Shown piece by piece: positions 48,042-57,556 of a stretch of DNA of 64,000 bases (the stretch's first letter is position 1; each line of letters begins with the position of its first letter). This DNA is from Acidovorax sp. Root219 (GTDB lineage: Bacteria > Pseudomonadota > Gammaproteobacteria > Burkholderiales > Burkholderiaceae_C). A program made the translations under genes and the position numbers. The notes under the pieces were generated by a model, which did not search any database, had not been told where the DNA came from, and saw only the letters and a list, made by a program, of their open reading frames with translations. The DNA lies in the NCBI RefSeq assembly GCF_001428665.1, contig NZ_LMIJ01000019.1:60448-124447 (forward strand). The letters are read 5' to 3'.

Positions 48042-49004
48042 TTATTCCAGCGTCAGCTTCTGCTTGACCACCACGTCCTTGTAGACCGCGAATTCGGCCT
48101 TGATCTGCTCGGCAAACTGCTCGGGCGTGTTGCCGATCACGATGGAGCCGGTCTCCTCGATGCGCTTCTTCACGGCCGGATCTTCCAGCGCCTTGCGCAC
48201 GGCGGCGTTGACCTTGTCGACCACTTCCTTGGGCAGGCCCTTGGGACCGACGATGCCGTAGTAGGCCATGCGGTTCACGGGCTCCAGCCCCAGTTCCTTG
48301 AACGTGGGCACGTTTGGCAGGGCGGCGACACGCTGGGGCGCCGCGACGACGATGGGCACCAGGCGGTTGTCCTTGATGAAGGGCAAGGCCGAGGGCAGGT
48401 TGTCGAAGATCATCGGGACCTGGCCGGCCACCGTGTCGTTCAGCGCCGGGCCCGCACCCCGGTAGGGGATGTGCGTCACGAAGGTGTTCGACAGGCTCTT
48501 GTACAGCTCCATCTGCAGGTGGCCGATGCCGCCCGTGCCCGACGACGAGTACGAGTACTTGCCCGGCGACTTCTTGAGCTCGGCCACGAAGGCCTTGTAG
48601 TCCTTGGCCGGAAAGCTCGGGTTCACCGCAATGATGTTGGGCGTGGCCGCGATATTGGTGATGGGCGTGAAGTCCGTGATCGGGTTGTACGGCGTCTTGG
48701 GGTTGATGGCCGGGTTGGCCGCCGTGGTGGACACAGTGGCGATGCCCAGGGTGTAGCCATCAGGCGCCGAGCGGGCGGTTTCGCTGGCACCCACGATGCC
48801 GCCGCCACCGGCCTTGTTCTCCACGATCACGCTCTGGCCCAGGGCACGGCCCAGCGGGTCGGCGATCACGCGCGCAATGATGTCGGTGGTGCCACCGGGG
48901 GCAAAGGGCACCTGCAGCTTGATGACCTTGTTGGGGTATCCCTGGGCGGCGGCAGATCCTGCGGCAGCCACCAGCGTCAGCGCGAGCCATTGACGACGAT
49001 GCAT
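48042..49004 (-). CDS. Bug/TctC-family periplasmic solute receptor
   Basis: A 320-residue receptor from ATG 49004 ([20 protein letters not shown]), with AAGGAG just upstream; an in-frame start 20 codons earlier lacks a family match. Signal peptide to about residue 20, then [20 protein letters not shown]. Other marks are [38 protein letters not shown] and [17 protein letters not shown]. It is clearly related to, but well diverged from, the receptor at 46021. Ligand unknown; no transporter subunits nearby. Confidence 0.92.
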   Translation of the reverse strand: MHRRQWLALTLVAAAGSAAAQGYPNKVIKLQVPFAPGGTTDIIARVIADPLGRALGQSVIVENKAGGGGIVGASETARSAPDGYTLGIATVSTTAANPAINPKTPYNPITDFTPITNIAATPNIIAVNPSFPAKDYKAFVAELKKSPGKYSYSSSGTGGIGHLQMELYKSLSNTFVTHIPYRGAGPALNDTVAGQVPMIFDNLPSALPFIKDNRLVPIVVAAPQRVAALPNVPTFKELGLEPVNRMAYYGIVGPKGLPKEVVDKVNAAVRKALEDPAVKKRIEETGSIVIGNTPEQFAEQIKAEFAVYKDVVVKQKLTLE

Positions 49005-49131
49005 TGATTTCTCCTTCATGAGGGGGTAACAGACAGCGATGATGGTATGCGCAATGGCAACCACCGCGCCTTATGGATTTCACATAGGTGCTTACCCGTG
49101 GACGGTGCGGCGTCTCGGGTATTCTCGGAGT

Positions 49132-50037
49132 GTGAATTACGCCCAGCTCCTGCTCCCCGATTTCTCCTTGATCCTGTGCGGTTATCTGGTGTGCCGCTTC
49201 ACCGCATTGAACCGCGCCGTTTGGCAGCCGGTCGAGAGCCTGGTGTACTACCTGCTGTTCCCGGTGCTGCTCTTCCAGTCCATCGTCAAGAGCCCGGTGG
49301 ACATCGGCGCCGCATCCGGACTGATCGCCGCCGGCATGCTCACCGGCATCGCCGGCATTGCGCTGGCCTACAGCATGCCGCACTGGCCCTGGCTGGGCAA
49401 GCGCCTGGACCTGCGCGACCACGCGGCCAGTGCGCAGATCGCGTTCCGCTTCAACTCCTTCATCGGCCTGGCGATTGCCGAGCGGCTGGCCGGCGCACAG
49501 GGCCTGCTCATGATCGCCGTGCTGATCGGCGTGTGCGTGCCGCTGTTCAACGTGGCCGCCGTGTGGCCCATGGCACGGCAGGGCGAGCACGGCTTCGTGC
49601 GCGAGCTGGCGCGCAACCCGCTGATCGTGGCCACGCTCTCGGGCCTGGTGGCCAACCTGCTCGGGTTCCAGATCCCCGCCTGGATCGAGCCCACCGTCAC
49701 GCGCATCAGCGCCGCCTCGCTGGCCCTGGGCCTGATGGCGGCGGGTGCGGGCATGCAGTTCGGGCTGCTCACGCGCGGCAAGGCGCTGAGCATCTCGGTG
49801 CTGGCCATCCGCCACCTGGTGCTGCCCGTGATCGCCTTCGGCCTGGCGCACCTGTTCGCGCTCAACCCGGTACAGACCACCGTGCTGCTGGCCTTCTCGG
49901 CCCTGCCCACGGCCAGCACCTGCTACGTGCTGGCCGCGCGCATGGGCTACAACGGCCCTTACGTGGCCGGGCTGGTGACGCTGTCCACCCTGCTCGGGGT
50001 GGTGAGCCTGCCATTTGCGCTGGGTGTCCTGCGGTGA
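49132..50037 (+). CDS. AEC-family (auxin-efflux-carrier-like) transporter
   Basis: A 301-residue membrane protein from GTG 49132 (GGAG five bases upstream), beginning MNYAQLLLPDFSLILCGYLV. About 10 helices are predicted in two groups with a polar middle loop. The signature RFNSFIGLAIAERL and the end TASTCYVLAARMGYNGPYVA fit the bacterial AEC/MdcF group of malonate or malate carriers. Divergent from the Bug receptor gene. Its TGA overlaps the GTG of the next gene (GTGA). Confidence 0.9.
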   Translation: MNYAQLLLPDFSLILCGYLVCRFTALNRAVWQPVESLVYYLLFPVLLFQSIVKSPVDIGAASGLIAAGMLTGIAGIALAYSMPHWPWLGKRLDLRDHAASAQIAFRFNSFIGLAIAERLAGAQGLLMIAVLIGVCVPLFNVAAVWPMARQGEHGFVRELARNPLIVATLSGLVANLLGFQIPAWIEPTVTRISAASLALGLMAAGAGMQFGLLTRGKALSISVLAIRHLVLPVIAFGLAHLFALNPVQTTVLLAFSALPTASTCYVLAARMGYNGPYVAGLVTLSTLLGVVSLPFALGVLR

Positions 50038-50693
50038 ATGCCCTCCACGCCCTGGCACGCAGACGCGTGCTGGCGGCCGGCCTGCTGGCGGCCGGCATCG
50101 CACCGCTGGCCGCTTGTGGACGCAAACCAAGCCGTGGGCAGGCCGTCCCGTCCGGGGCCACCGTGCTCGCGCTGGGTGACTCGCTAACCTCTGGCGTGGG
50201 CGCTTCTGCCGACACGGCCTACCCCGCCGTGCTGCAGCGCCTGACGGGGTGGAAGGTCATCAACGGTGGCATCTCGGGCGACACCTCGGCCCAGGCCCTG
50301 CAAAGGCTGCCGGAGCTTCTGCAAAAGCACCAGCCCGCGCTGGTGATCGTCAGCATCGGGGGCAACGACTTCCTGCGCCGTCAGAGCGCCAGCGCCACGC
50401 GCGCCAACGTGTACAAGATCTGCGAGCAGGCCCGCGCCGCCGGTGCGCAGGTATTGCTGGTAGCCGTGCCCGAATTCACGGTCATGGCCACCCTGGGCCA
50501 ACTGAGCGACCATGCGATGTACGAGGAGATCGCCAGTGAACTGAAGATCCCCCTGCACCGCAAGGGATGGTCGGGTGTGCTGGCCGACGCCAAGCTGCGC
50601 TCGGACCAGATCCACGCCAATGCGGCCGGGTACGAACTGTTCACCCAGGGGCTGGTGGACAGGTTGAGGGAAACCGGCCTGCTCGCAAGATAG
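50034..50693 (+). CDS. SGNH-family lipoprotein esterase (TesA-like)
   Basis: A 219-residue GDSL hydrolase from GTG 50034, coupled to the transporter gene. The N-terminus ARRRVLAAGLLAAGIAPLAAC is a lipoprotein signal with Cys28 (twin-Arg-like). Block I is LALGDSLTSGVGA, Gly/Asn oxyanion residues are in NGGISGDTS and SIGGNDFL, and the Asp-His pair is in SDQIHANAAGY. Relatives are arylesterases and thioesterase I/lysophospholipase L1. The lipid anchor makes this an envelope esterase. Whether the coupled transporter shares its substrate is unknown. Confidence 0.9.
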   Translation: MNALHALARRRVLAAGLLAAGIAPLAACGRKPSRGQAVPSGATVLALGDSLTSGVGASADTAYPAVLQRLTGWKVINGGISGDTSAQALQRLPELLQKHQPALVIVSIGGNDFLRRQSASATRANVYKICEQARAAGAQVLLVAVPEFTVMATLGQLSDHAMYEEIASELKIPLHRKGWSGVLADAKLRSDQIHANAAGYELFTQGLVDRLRETGLLAR

Positions 50694-50770
50694 CCAGGAG
50701 CGTGCCTGCGCTCCAGCAGATCCTGCATCCAGGGCGGACTTGCACGCCCGCAAGAGCCCGGGCCAGCCGG

Positions 50771-51697
50771 TCAGTAACCGCGTGCGGTGTCTACCTGGTT
50801 GAACAGCGCAGCGCCCGCACGCAGTTGCGCAATATTGCGCGCCACCTGGCCCACGACCACGTCGTAGGTGGCCATGGTGGCCATGTGGGGCGTGACCACC
50901 ACGCCGGGCGCCGACCACAGAGGGTGGTCCTGCGGCAGGGGTTCCTGCTCGAAGACATCCAGCACCGCACCGCGCAGTTGCCCGCTCTCCAGCGCCGCCA
51001 GCAACTCGCCCTCCACCAGGTGCTCGCCCCGACCGCAGTGGATGAGTGCAGCGCCGCGGGGCAGCGCGTCAAAGGTGCGGCGGCCCAGGATGCCGCGCGT
51101 CTGCTCGGTCAGCGGCAGCAGACACACCAGCACATCGGTCTGCGCGAGGAAAGCGTCGTACTGCTCCTCGCCGCTGAACACGGTGATGCCCGGCACCTTG
51201 CGCGGTGTGCGCGCCCAGCCACTCACGGTGTAGCCCAGGACGGGCAGGCGCGCGGCGATCAGGCCACCGAGCTCACCCAGGCCCATGAGGCCGATGCGGC
51301 AGGTGGATGCCGGCGTCTGCAGCGGGCGCTTCCATTCGCGGATGCGCTGGCTGGCCAGCGCCGCATCGAGCTTGCGGTGGAAGTACAGCACGCCCCAGAG
51401 CACGAACTGCAGCATGCCTTCGGCCAGCATGGGGTCGACCACGCGGCACACCGGCAGGCCGCGCAGGTCCTGCCCTGCCACGACGTTGTCCACGCCGGCG
51501 GCAATGCTGTGCACGAGCTTCAGGTTGGGCATTTGCGCGTAGAGGCCAGGCGGGGCCTGCCAGCAGACGGCGACTTCGGCCTGCAGGGCGCGCGGGTCGG
51601 GCCAGGTGCAGACGTCGAGCGTGGGGTCGGCAGCCTGCAGCATGGGGCGAAGGAAATCCAGATTGGCGGTACGGCTCAGAAGGGCGACGGAGGTCAT
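50771..51697 (-). CDS. ghrA: glyoxylate/hydroxypyruvate reductase A-type dehydrogenase
   Basis: NAD(P)H-dependent 2-hydroxyacid dehydrogenase of 308 residues. The cofactor loop is GLMGLGELGGLIAARL. The catalytic Arg lies in HCGRGEHLVEGEL, Glu in VLDVFEQEPLP and His in VVTPHMATMATY. The short N-terminal domain (HSIAAGVDNVVAGQDLRGLP) is the GhrA kind rather than SerA or PdxB. The gene symbol is by resemblance; the true substrate could be another 2-ketoacid. Confidence 0.88.
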   Translation of the reverse strand: MTSVALLSRTANLDFLRPMLQAADPTLDVCTWPDPRALQAEVAVCWQAPPGLYAQMPNLKLVHSIAAGVDNVVAGQDLRGLPVCRVVDPMLAEGMLQFVLWGVLYFHRKLDAALASQRIREWKRPLQTPASTCRIGLMGLGELGGLIAARLPVLGYTVSGWARTPRKVPGITVFSGEEQYDAFLAQTDVLVCLLPLTEQTRGILGRRTFDALPRGAALIHCGRGEHLVEGELLAALESGQLRGAVLDVFEQEPLPQDHPLWSAPGVVVTPHMATMATYDVVVGQVARNIAQLRAGAALFNQVDTARGY

Positions 51698-51855
51698 GGA
51701 GAAAAGGCAATGGGGTGCTGTGCCAGCGAGTAGCGCGCCAGCGGGGTGGTAGGGTTCGGCGGGGCACCGGCGACCCATGGGGCGATGCAGGTTTTGTGCC
51801 CGCAGACACCTGTCGGCAGTATGCCGCGTGCAGGCGGCAACCGCAGAGCGCCCGC

Positions 51856-52932
51856 TCACCCCCCCTGCGCGAGCCCCCACGCCACATGCTCGCGCACCAG
51901 CGCACTCTCATGCCCCGCGCGCGATTGCAGCGCGCTGCGCAGGCCGTCGTCGCCGGGATCGGCGCGCAGCGCGTTCCCCAGCGACACGGCCACGTTGCGC
52001 AGCCAGCGCTCATGGCCGATGCGGCGGATGGGCCCGCCCTCGGTCATGCGCAGAAAGGTGGCCTCGTCCCAGGCGAACAGGTGCACCAGCTGCTGGCCCG
52101 ACAGGCCGCTGCGCTCGTCGAAATCGGGCAGGCGGCTCACCTGCGCGAACTTGTTCCAGGGGCAGGCCAGCTGGCAATCGTCGCAGCCGTAGATGCGGTT
52201 GCCCATGGCCGCGCGGAACTCCACGGGGATGGGGCCGCCGTGCTCGATGGTCAGGTAGGAGATGCAGCGGCGCGCGTCGATGCGGTGCGGCGCGATGATG
52301 GCCTGCGTGGGGCAGATGGCGATGCACGCGCTGCAGCTGCCGCAGTGCGCGGTGACGGGTGCGCTCTCGGGCAACTGCATGTCCACGTAGATTTCGCCCA
52401 GGAAGAACATCGAGCCCGCCTCGCGGTTGAGCACCAGCGTGTGCTTGCCGCGCCAGCCCTGGCCGCTGCGCGCAGCGAGCTCGGCCTCGAGCACGGGTGC
52501 CGAGTCGGTGAACACACGGTGGCCGAACGGGCCCACGGCCTCGGCGATGCGGTCGCTGAGCTTTTGCAGCCGCGCGCGCAGCACCTTGTGGTAGTCGCGG
52601 CCCCGGGCATAGACCGAGACAATGCCCTCACCCGGGCGCGCCAGGCGCGACAGCTCCATCGCCTGCCAGTCGTCCATGGACTTGCCGCGCGGCAGATAAT
52701 CCATGCGTGCCGTGATCACGCTCACGGTGCCGGGCACCAGCTCTGCCGGGCGGGCGCGGCGGGTGCCGTGGGAGGCCATGTAATGCATCTCGCCATGGAA
52801 CCCCTGGGCCAGCCACTGCATCAACCCTGCTTCGGCGGCAGACAAATCCACCCCCGCCACGCCGATTTGGGAAAATCCCAGCTCGCGGGCCCACTCCTGC
52901 ATTTGAGGAACGAGTTGACTGTTGCACCACAT
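51856..52932 (-). CDS. queG: epoxyqueuosine reductase
   Basis: Last step of queuosine tRNA modification: a cobalamin- and Fe-S-dependent reductase. It has 358 residues from ATG 52932. Two [4Fe-4S] motifs are clear: CGSCSACIAICPTQAI (about 190-205) and YGCDDCQLACPWN (about 242-255), with the linking RRCISYLTIEHGGPIP. The N-terminal part (ELGFSQIGVAGVDLS) is the family's cobalamin domain. Its start overlaps the divergent tsaE start by 18 bp; a start at Met11 would remove the overlap. Confidence 0.95.
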   Translation of the reverse strand: MWCNSQLVPQMQEWARELGFSQIGVAGVDLSAAEAGLMQWLAQGFHGEMHYMASHGTRRARPAELVPGTVSVITARMDYLPRGKSMDDWQAMELSRLARPGEGIVSVYARGRDYHKVLRARLQKLSDRIAEAVGPFGHRVFTDSAPVLEAELAARSGQGWRGKHTLVLNREAGSMFFLGEIYVDMQLPESAPVTAHCGSCSACIAICPTQAIIAPHRIDARRCISYLTIEHGGPIPVEFRAAMGNRIYGCDDCQLACPWNKFAQVSRLPDFDERSGLSGQQLVHLFAWDEATFLRMTEGGPIRRIGHERWLRNVAVSLGNALRADPGDDGLRSALQSRAGHESALVREHVAWGLAQGG

Positions 52933-53469
52933 ACCGGCCCGATTGTAGAAAGCCCCGCGCTCCCGGCCGCGCAGGAAAGCCCTCGCACGCAAAGCCCTCG
53001 CATCTGGCACTGGCACGGCGAGGACGACACCGCCGCCTTCGCGCAGGCACTGGCCGCCCAGCAACCCTTGCTGGCCAACGCCTTCCTCACCCTGCACGGC
53101 GACCTGGGCGCGGGCAAGACCACGCTGGTGCGCCACCTGCTGCGTGCTTTGGGGGTGCAAGGCCGCATCAAGAGCCCCACCTACGCCGTGGTGGAGCCGC
53201 ACGAGGCCCCGGGCCTGGCCCCGCACGCCACCACGGTCTGGCACTTCGACTTCTACCGCTTCGACGACCCGCGCGAGTGGGAGGACGCCGGATTCAGGGA
53301 CATTTTTGCCAACCCGGGCCTCAAGGTGGCAGAATGGCCGGAAAAGGCTGCAGCGCTGACCCCGCCTGCCGACCTTGCTATACACATTGAAGCAATTGAC
53401 GACACCGAAAGGCAAGTCACCGTGCATGCACACACCGCCGCCGGCCACCGGCTGCTGCAAGGACTCTGA
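52915..53469 (+). CDS. tsaE: tRNA threonylcarbamoyladenosine biosynthesis ATPase TsaE
   Basis: ATPase that drives the TsaBD complex in t6A synthesis. It has 184 residues if it starts at TTG 52915; no ATG or GTG lies in frame before the conserved part, so the start is uncertain. The Walker A is LHGDLGAGKTTLVRHLL, followed by SPTYAVVE and the Walker-B-like FDFYRFDDPREWEDAG, and NPGLKVAEWPEKAAAL. It is head to head with queG and 4 bp upstream of amiC; tsaE-amiC adjacency is widespread in proteobacteria. Confidence 0.93.
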   Translation: MTVAPHTGPIVESPALPAAQESPRTQSPRIWHWHGEDDTAAFAQALAAQQPLLANAFLTLHGDLGAGKTTLVRHLLRALGVQGRIKSPTYAVVEPHEAPGLAPHATTVWHFDFYRFDDPREWEDAGFRDIFANPGLKVAEWPEKAAALTPPADLAIHIEAIDDTERQVTVHAHTAAGHRLLQGL

Positions 53470-53473
53470 ACGA

Positions 53474-54925
53474 ATGAAGCTGCCCGCCCGCCCGGCGCCC
53501 CGCCAGCCGTCTCGCCGCACCCTGCTGCAGACGGGCAGCCTGGTACTTTTGCTGGGCACACAGCAGATCGCGCGCGGCGCCACCATCCTGGCAGTGCGCG
53601 TCTGGCCCGCCCCCGAGTACACGCGCGTGACCATCGAATCCGATGGCAAGCTGGTGGCCAAACAGTTCTTCGTGACCACGCCGCCGCGCCTGGCTGTGGA
53701 TATCGAGGGCATCGACCTGAGCCCCGAGCTGCGCGAGCTGGTGGCCAAGGTCAAGCCCGACGACCCGAACATCGCTGGTATCCGCGTAGGCCAGAACGCG
53801 CCCAACGTGGTGCGCCTGGTGGTGGACCTGAAACAGCCCGCCATGCCCCAGGTGTTCACCCTGCCCCCGGTGGCCGCCTACCAGCACCGCCTGGTGTTCG
53901 ACCTGTACCCTGCCGAGCCCGTGGACCCGCTGGAGGCCCTGATCGCCGAGCGCCTGCGCGATACCACGGGTGGCCGTGCAGCGCCCCCCGTGGCCGCCGC
54001 TGCCGTGCGCCCCCCTGCCGCCGCACTTGCGACGGCCCCGGCCCCGCAGGCCGACCCCCTGGGAGACCTGATCGCCCAGCACGCCAACCGCCCCGGCCCG
54101 GCCCCCGCCCCGCCGCCAGCTGCGGCGGAGCCGCCTGCGCCTGTGGTGGCAGCCGCCCCGCCGGCCAAAGGCGGCGGCAACCGCGCCACGTCCACGCAGA
54201 CCGACCGCATCATCATCGTGGCACTGGACCCCGGGCACGGCGGCGAGGACCCCGGCGCCATCGGGCCCGGTGGCACGCGCGAGAAGGACGTGGTGCTGCG
54301 CGTGGCCCACCTGCTGCGCGACCGCATCAACGCCACCACCGTGGGCGGCAACCCCATGCGCGCCTTCCTCACGCGCGACGGCGACTTCTTCGTGCCCCTG
54401 GGCACGCGCGTGGAAAAGGCCCGCCGCGTGCAGGCCGACCTGTTCGTGAGCATCCACGCCGACGCCTTCACCACGCCGGCGGCACGCGGCGCCAGCGTGT
54501 TCGCGCTGAGCCAGAGCGGCGCATCGAGCACGGCCGCGCGCTGGCTGGCCAACAAGGAGAACCAGGCCGACCTGGTGGGCGGCCTGAACGTGCAGAGCCA
54601 GGACCGCCATGTGCAGCGCATGCTGCTGGACATGAGCACCACGGCGCAAATCAACGACAGCCTGAAACTCGGCAGCGTGCTGCTGGGCGAGATCGGCAAC
54701 ATGGCCAAGCTGCACAAGCCGCGCGTGGAACAGGCCGGCTTTGCCGTGCTCAAGGCGCCCGACATCCCCAGCGTGCTGGTGGAAACCGCCTTCATCAGCA
54801 ACCCCGAGGAAGAGGCCAAGCTGCGCAGCAGCGCCTACCAAGTGCAACTGGCCGACGCGCTGATGCGCGGCATCACCCGCTACTTCGCCAAGAACCCGCC
54901 GCTGGCGCGCAGCCGCTCGGTGTAG
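53474..54925 (+). CDS. amiC: N-acetylmuramoyl-L-alanine amidase, AmiC-type, Tat-exported
   Basis: Periplasmic zinc amidase that splits septal peptidoglycan. It has 483 residues. The twin-arginine signal is SRRTLLQTGSLVLLLG. The AMIN domain that targets it to the septum runs about 35-140. A long Ala/Pro-rich linker (about 155-235) follows, then the Amidase_3 domain with zinc ligands in VALDPGHGGEDPGA, the Glu in GTREKDVVLR, His in FVSIHADAFT and the catalytic Glu in VLVETAFISNPEEE. It follows tsaE by 4 bp. Confidence 0.95.
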   Translation: MKLPARPAPRQPSRRTLLQTGSLVLLLGTQQIARGATILAVRVWPAPEYTRVTIESDGKLVAKQFFVTTPPRLAVDIEGIDLSPELRELVAKVKPDDPNIAGIRVGQNAPNVVRLVVDLKQPAMPQVFTLPPVAAYQHRLVFDLYPAEPVDPLEALIAERLRDTTGGRAAPPVAAAAVRPPAAALATAPAPQADPLGDLIAQHANRPGPAPAPPPAAAEPPAPVVAAAPPAKGGGNRATSTQTDRIIIVALDPGHGGEDPGAIGPGGTREKDVVLRVAHLLRDRINATTVGGNPMRAFLTRDGDFFVPLGTRVEKARRVQADLFVSIHADAFTTPAARGASVFALSQSGASSTAARWLANKENQADLVGGLNVQSQDRHVQRMLLDMSTTAQINDSLKLGSVLLGEIGNMAKLHKPRVEQAGFAVLKAPDIPSVLVETAFISNPEEEAKLRSSAYQVQLADALMRGITRYFAKNPPLARSRSV

Positions 54926-55022
54926 TCGATTGCCCTCTTCAGCAGTGCGTGGCTTGCCTCATGCAGCCTTCGCAGGCACAGTGGGAGCCACGGCCCCACG
55001 ACAACGGTGAAGGAGAAGAACC

Positions 55023-55355
55023 ATGGCACTGCCCCACGCACAATCCGGAGAAGTGGCCAGCGTGCGCCCCCTGGGCGCGCAACTGGCCAGCGCCACCACC
55101 TCGGCCATCCTCAAGGCCGGCCAGCTGGAGGTGATGCGCGTGGTGCTGCCCGCAGGCAAGGCCATGCGCGAGCACCAGACCCAGGGCGAGGCCACCGTGC
55201 AGTGCCTGGAAGGCGCCGTGGAGTTCCACGCCGGCGATTCGGTGCAGCTGCTGCAGCCTGGCGACTTCGTGCACCTGGCACCGCGCTCGCCACATGCACT
55301 CAAGGCGGTCAAGGACTCGTCGGTGCTGCTGACGATCTGCCTGCTGCCGGGCTGA
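55023..55355 (+). CDS. small cupin protein
   Basis: A 110-residue single-domain cupin. The metal-site motif is MREHQTQGEATVQCLEGAVE, where one of the usual two His is replaced (H-x-T-x-G-E). The second motif is LLQPGDFVHLAPRSPHALKA. Function unknown; small cupins of this sort often act as sensors or isomerases. ATG 55023 is preceded by AAGGAGAAG. Convergent with the second chemoreceptor gene, 2 bp apart. Confidence 0.85.
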   Translation: MALPHAQSGEVASVRPLGAQLASATTSAILKAGQLEVMRVVLPAGKAMREHQTQGEATVQCLEGAVEFHAGDSVQLLQPGDFVHLAPRSPHALKAVKDSSVLLTICLLPG

Positions 55356-55357
55356 GT

Positions 55358-56941
55358 TCAGGAAAGCCGGAAGACACTCACGATCTCGGCCAGGCGCGCC
55401 GCCTGGTGCTTGAGGCTGTCGGCTGCGGCAGCGCTCTGCTCGACCAGCGCGGCGTTCTGCTGCGTGACCTGGTCGAGCTGGGTCACGGCCTCGCCGACCT
55501 GGCCGATGCCGATGGTCTGCTCGCCCGTGGCGCTGGAGATCTCGGCGATCAGGTCGCTCACGCGCTGCACCTGGGCCACGATGTCTTCCATGCTGGCGCC
55601 GGCGTCGGCCACCAGGCGGGTGCCGTTGTCCACACGCTCGGCACTGGCGCCGATCAGGGACTTGATCTCCTTGGCGGCTTCGGCGCTGCGGCCGGCCAGG
55701 CTGCGCACTTCGCTGGCCACCACGGCAAACCCCCTGCCCTGCTCGCCCGCACGGGCCGCTTCCACCGCCGCATTGAGCGCCAGGATGTTGGTCTGGAAGG
55801 CGATACCGTCGATGACGCTGATGATGTCGGTGATCTTCTTGGAGGCCACCGAAATGTCCTGCATGGTGGCCACCACCTGGCCCACCACTTCGCCGCCCTT
55901 GACTGCCGCCTGCGATGCCGTGCCCGCCAGCGTGGCGGCCTTGCGCGCCGTATCGGCATTGTTCTTCACGGTGCTGGTGATCTCCTCCATCGAGGCCGCC
56001 GTTTCTTCCAGGTTGCTGGCCTGTTCCTCGGTGCGCTGGCTCAGGTCGGCGTTGCCCATGGCGATCTCGCTGGAGCCGGTGGCAATGGAGTCGCTGCTCT
56101 GGCGCACGGCACCCACGATGCGCACCAGCGACGTCTGCATGTGCTGCATGGCCTGCATCATCTCGGCCACCTCGCCACGGCCCTGCACGGCGATGTGCTG
56201 CGACAGATCGCCCTCGCCGATGTTGCGCGCCACTGCGACCACCCCGTTCAACGAAGCGCGGATGCGCCGCACCACCACCCAGGACAGCAGCATCAGCAGC
56301 GCGAGACCCACCACGCCAGCCACCAGCACCGTGGTGCGGTAGGAGCGGATCAGGCCGGAAGCCTCGGCGGCCTGGTCGGCCGAACGCTGGACCTGGTAGG
56401 CCACCATCTTGTCGGCCACCGCGTTGTACTGGTTGACCACCGGGACAAAGGTGGACAGGGCAAACGACTTGGCAGCCGCCATGTCGCCCCCCTTCTTGAT
56501 CGCCAGGGCCTTGTCACGCGTTTCCAGGTAAGGCTTGCGCACCGTGGCCAGTTCTTCCTGAATGCGCAGGCCCTCGGGGCTGGACTCCAGTTCGGTGTAG
56601 CGCTTTTGCACCTGCGAGGTGTCGGCCGTGGTGGCTGCGATCTGGTCCTTGAAGAAGTTCTGCAGATCGTCGCCATCGGATTGCACGACCGAGAACACCC
56701 GCGTGGAATTGACTGCAATGTTGCTGCGCCAGCGCAGCGCCAGTTGCAGGCGCTCCACCTGCTCACTGGCCAGGTGGTCCACCGTGGCACCCAGGTGCTG
56801 CACACGCACCAGGCTGAGCGCCAGCACAACGATGAGCACGGCCGCCGCCAGGGCCACGACCAGGCTGATCTGCTGGGCCACCGTGAGTTGCCCTCCCCAG
56901 GTGCTGTTGCTGCGGGGTGATGGAAGTGCGGGGTTGCCCAT
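55358..56941 (-). CDS. methyl-accepting chemotaxis protein without CheR-docking tail
   Basis: Chemoreceptor of 527 residues. A cytoplasmic N-tail precedes TM1 (about 25-48), a 4HB-type periplasmic sensor (about 49-205), TM2 (about 206-226), HAMP (about 228-280) and a signalling domain with [20 protein letters not shown] and [17 protein letters not shown]. It ends directly after the last helix ([11 protein letters not shown]), so unlike the receptor at 16800 it has neither linker nor xWxxF tail. The two share a near-identical signalling core. The 283 bp upstream (56942-57224) hold no gene I can support. Confidence 0.94.
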   Translation of the reverse strand: MGNPALPSPRSNSTWGGQLTVAQQISLVVALAAAVLIVVLALSLVRVQHLGATVDHLASEQVERLQLALRWRSNIAVNSTRVFSVVQSDGDDLQNFFKDQIAATTADTSQVQKRYTELESSPEGLRIQEELATVRKPYLETRDKALAIKKGGDMAAAKSFALSTFVPVVNQYNAVADKMVAYQVQRSADQAAEASGLIRSYRTTVLVAGVVGLALLMLLSWVVVRRIRASLNGVVAVARNIGEGDLSQHIAVQGRGEVAEMMQAMQHMQTSLVRIVGAVRQSSDSIATGSSEIAMGNADLSQRTEEQASNLEETAASMEEITSTVKNNADTARKAATLAGTASQAAVKGGEVVGQVVATMQDISVASKKITDIISVIDGIAFQTNILALNAAVEAARAGEQGRGFAVVASEVRSLAGRSAEAAKEIKSLIGASAERVDNGTRLVADAGASMEDIVAQVQRVSDLIAEISSATGEQTIGIGQVGEAVTQLDQVTQQNAALVEQSAAAADSLKHQAARLAEIVSVFRLS

Positions 56942-57224
56942 GGTGTGTCTCCTTGCTTGTTATGGCCGCGTTGGCGGCAGCAGTCTTCTGCTGGAATGAG
57001 CGCAGCATAACCCTCCCCCGGCACCACCTGGCCATCGAAAAGTGCCTCGCGTGCACAATTTTTGGGGACACGGCGCCCGGACAGGGTCCTACAGCCGCTG
57101 CCCCCGGGTACCTACACCGCAAAAACGCCTGGCGCGTGACAGTAGAGGCACAGGTCGAACACCGAAAGCCCACGGGTTTTTGAACTTCAAGGCCTGACTC
57201 CACCCACCGCAAAGGAATCCCGCC

Positions 57225-57470
57225 ATGACCAATACCCTTCGAACCCTTCTCGTCGCCGCTTCCGCCACCGCCGCCCTGGCCATGGGCGGTTGCGCCTCCA
57301 ACCCCACCAACGCACAGGTCGGCACCGGGGTTGGTGCCGTGGTCGGCGGTGCAGCCGGCAACGCCATCTTCGGTGGCCCCGTGGGCACCATCGGCGGTGC
57401 CGCCGCCGGCGCCTTGGTGGGCCACGAAATCGGTGAAGACCGCGACCAACGCCACTACTATCGCCGTTGA
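57225..57470 (+). CDS. small glycine-zipper lipoprotein (OsmB-like)
   Basis: An 81-residue protein. The lipobox is MGGC (Cys23), followed by a glycine zipper: GTGVGAVVGGAAGNAIFGG and TIGGAAAGALVGHEIGED. The C-terminal tail is charged and ends HYYRR. OsmB and related proteins are osmotically induced outer-membrane lipoproteins. Induction here is not shown. Ribosome site AAAGGAA before ATG 57225. Confidence 0.85.
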   Translation: MTNTLRTLLVAASATAALAMGGCASNPTNAQVGTGVGAVVGGAAGNAIFGGPVGTIGGAAAGALVGHEIGEDRDQRHYYRR

Positions 57471-57503
57471 TCTGGAGGGCTGAACCACAGCCCCCGACCA
57501 TGC

Positions 57504-57538
57504 AAAAAGCGCCGCCATCTCGCGATGGGCGGCGCTTT
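57504..57538 (-). terminator. bidirectional hairpin terminator between the small lipoprotein and DedA genes
   Basis: AAAGCGCCGCC (57506-57516) pairs with GGCGGCGCTTT (57528-57538), and the loop itself can pair ATC with GAT. The minus strand ends in a run of T (57508-57504), so it best serves the DedA gene, whose stop is 19 bp away. It may also stop the convergent lipoprotein transcript. Confidence 0.85.
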
Positions 57539-57556
57539 GCGCATGGGGGCAATGGA

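Noticed and set aside
54040..54180. Ala/Pro-rich stretch in amiC as an assembly error
   Set aside because: It is the normal flexible linker between the AMIN and amidase domains and keeps the frame.
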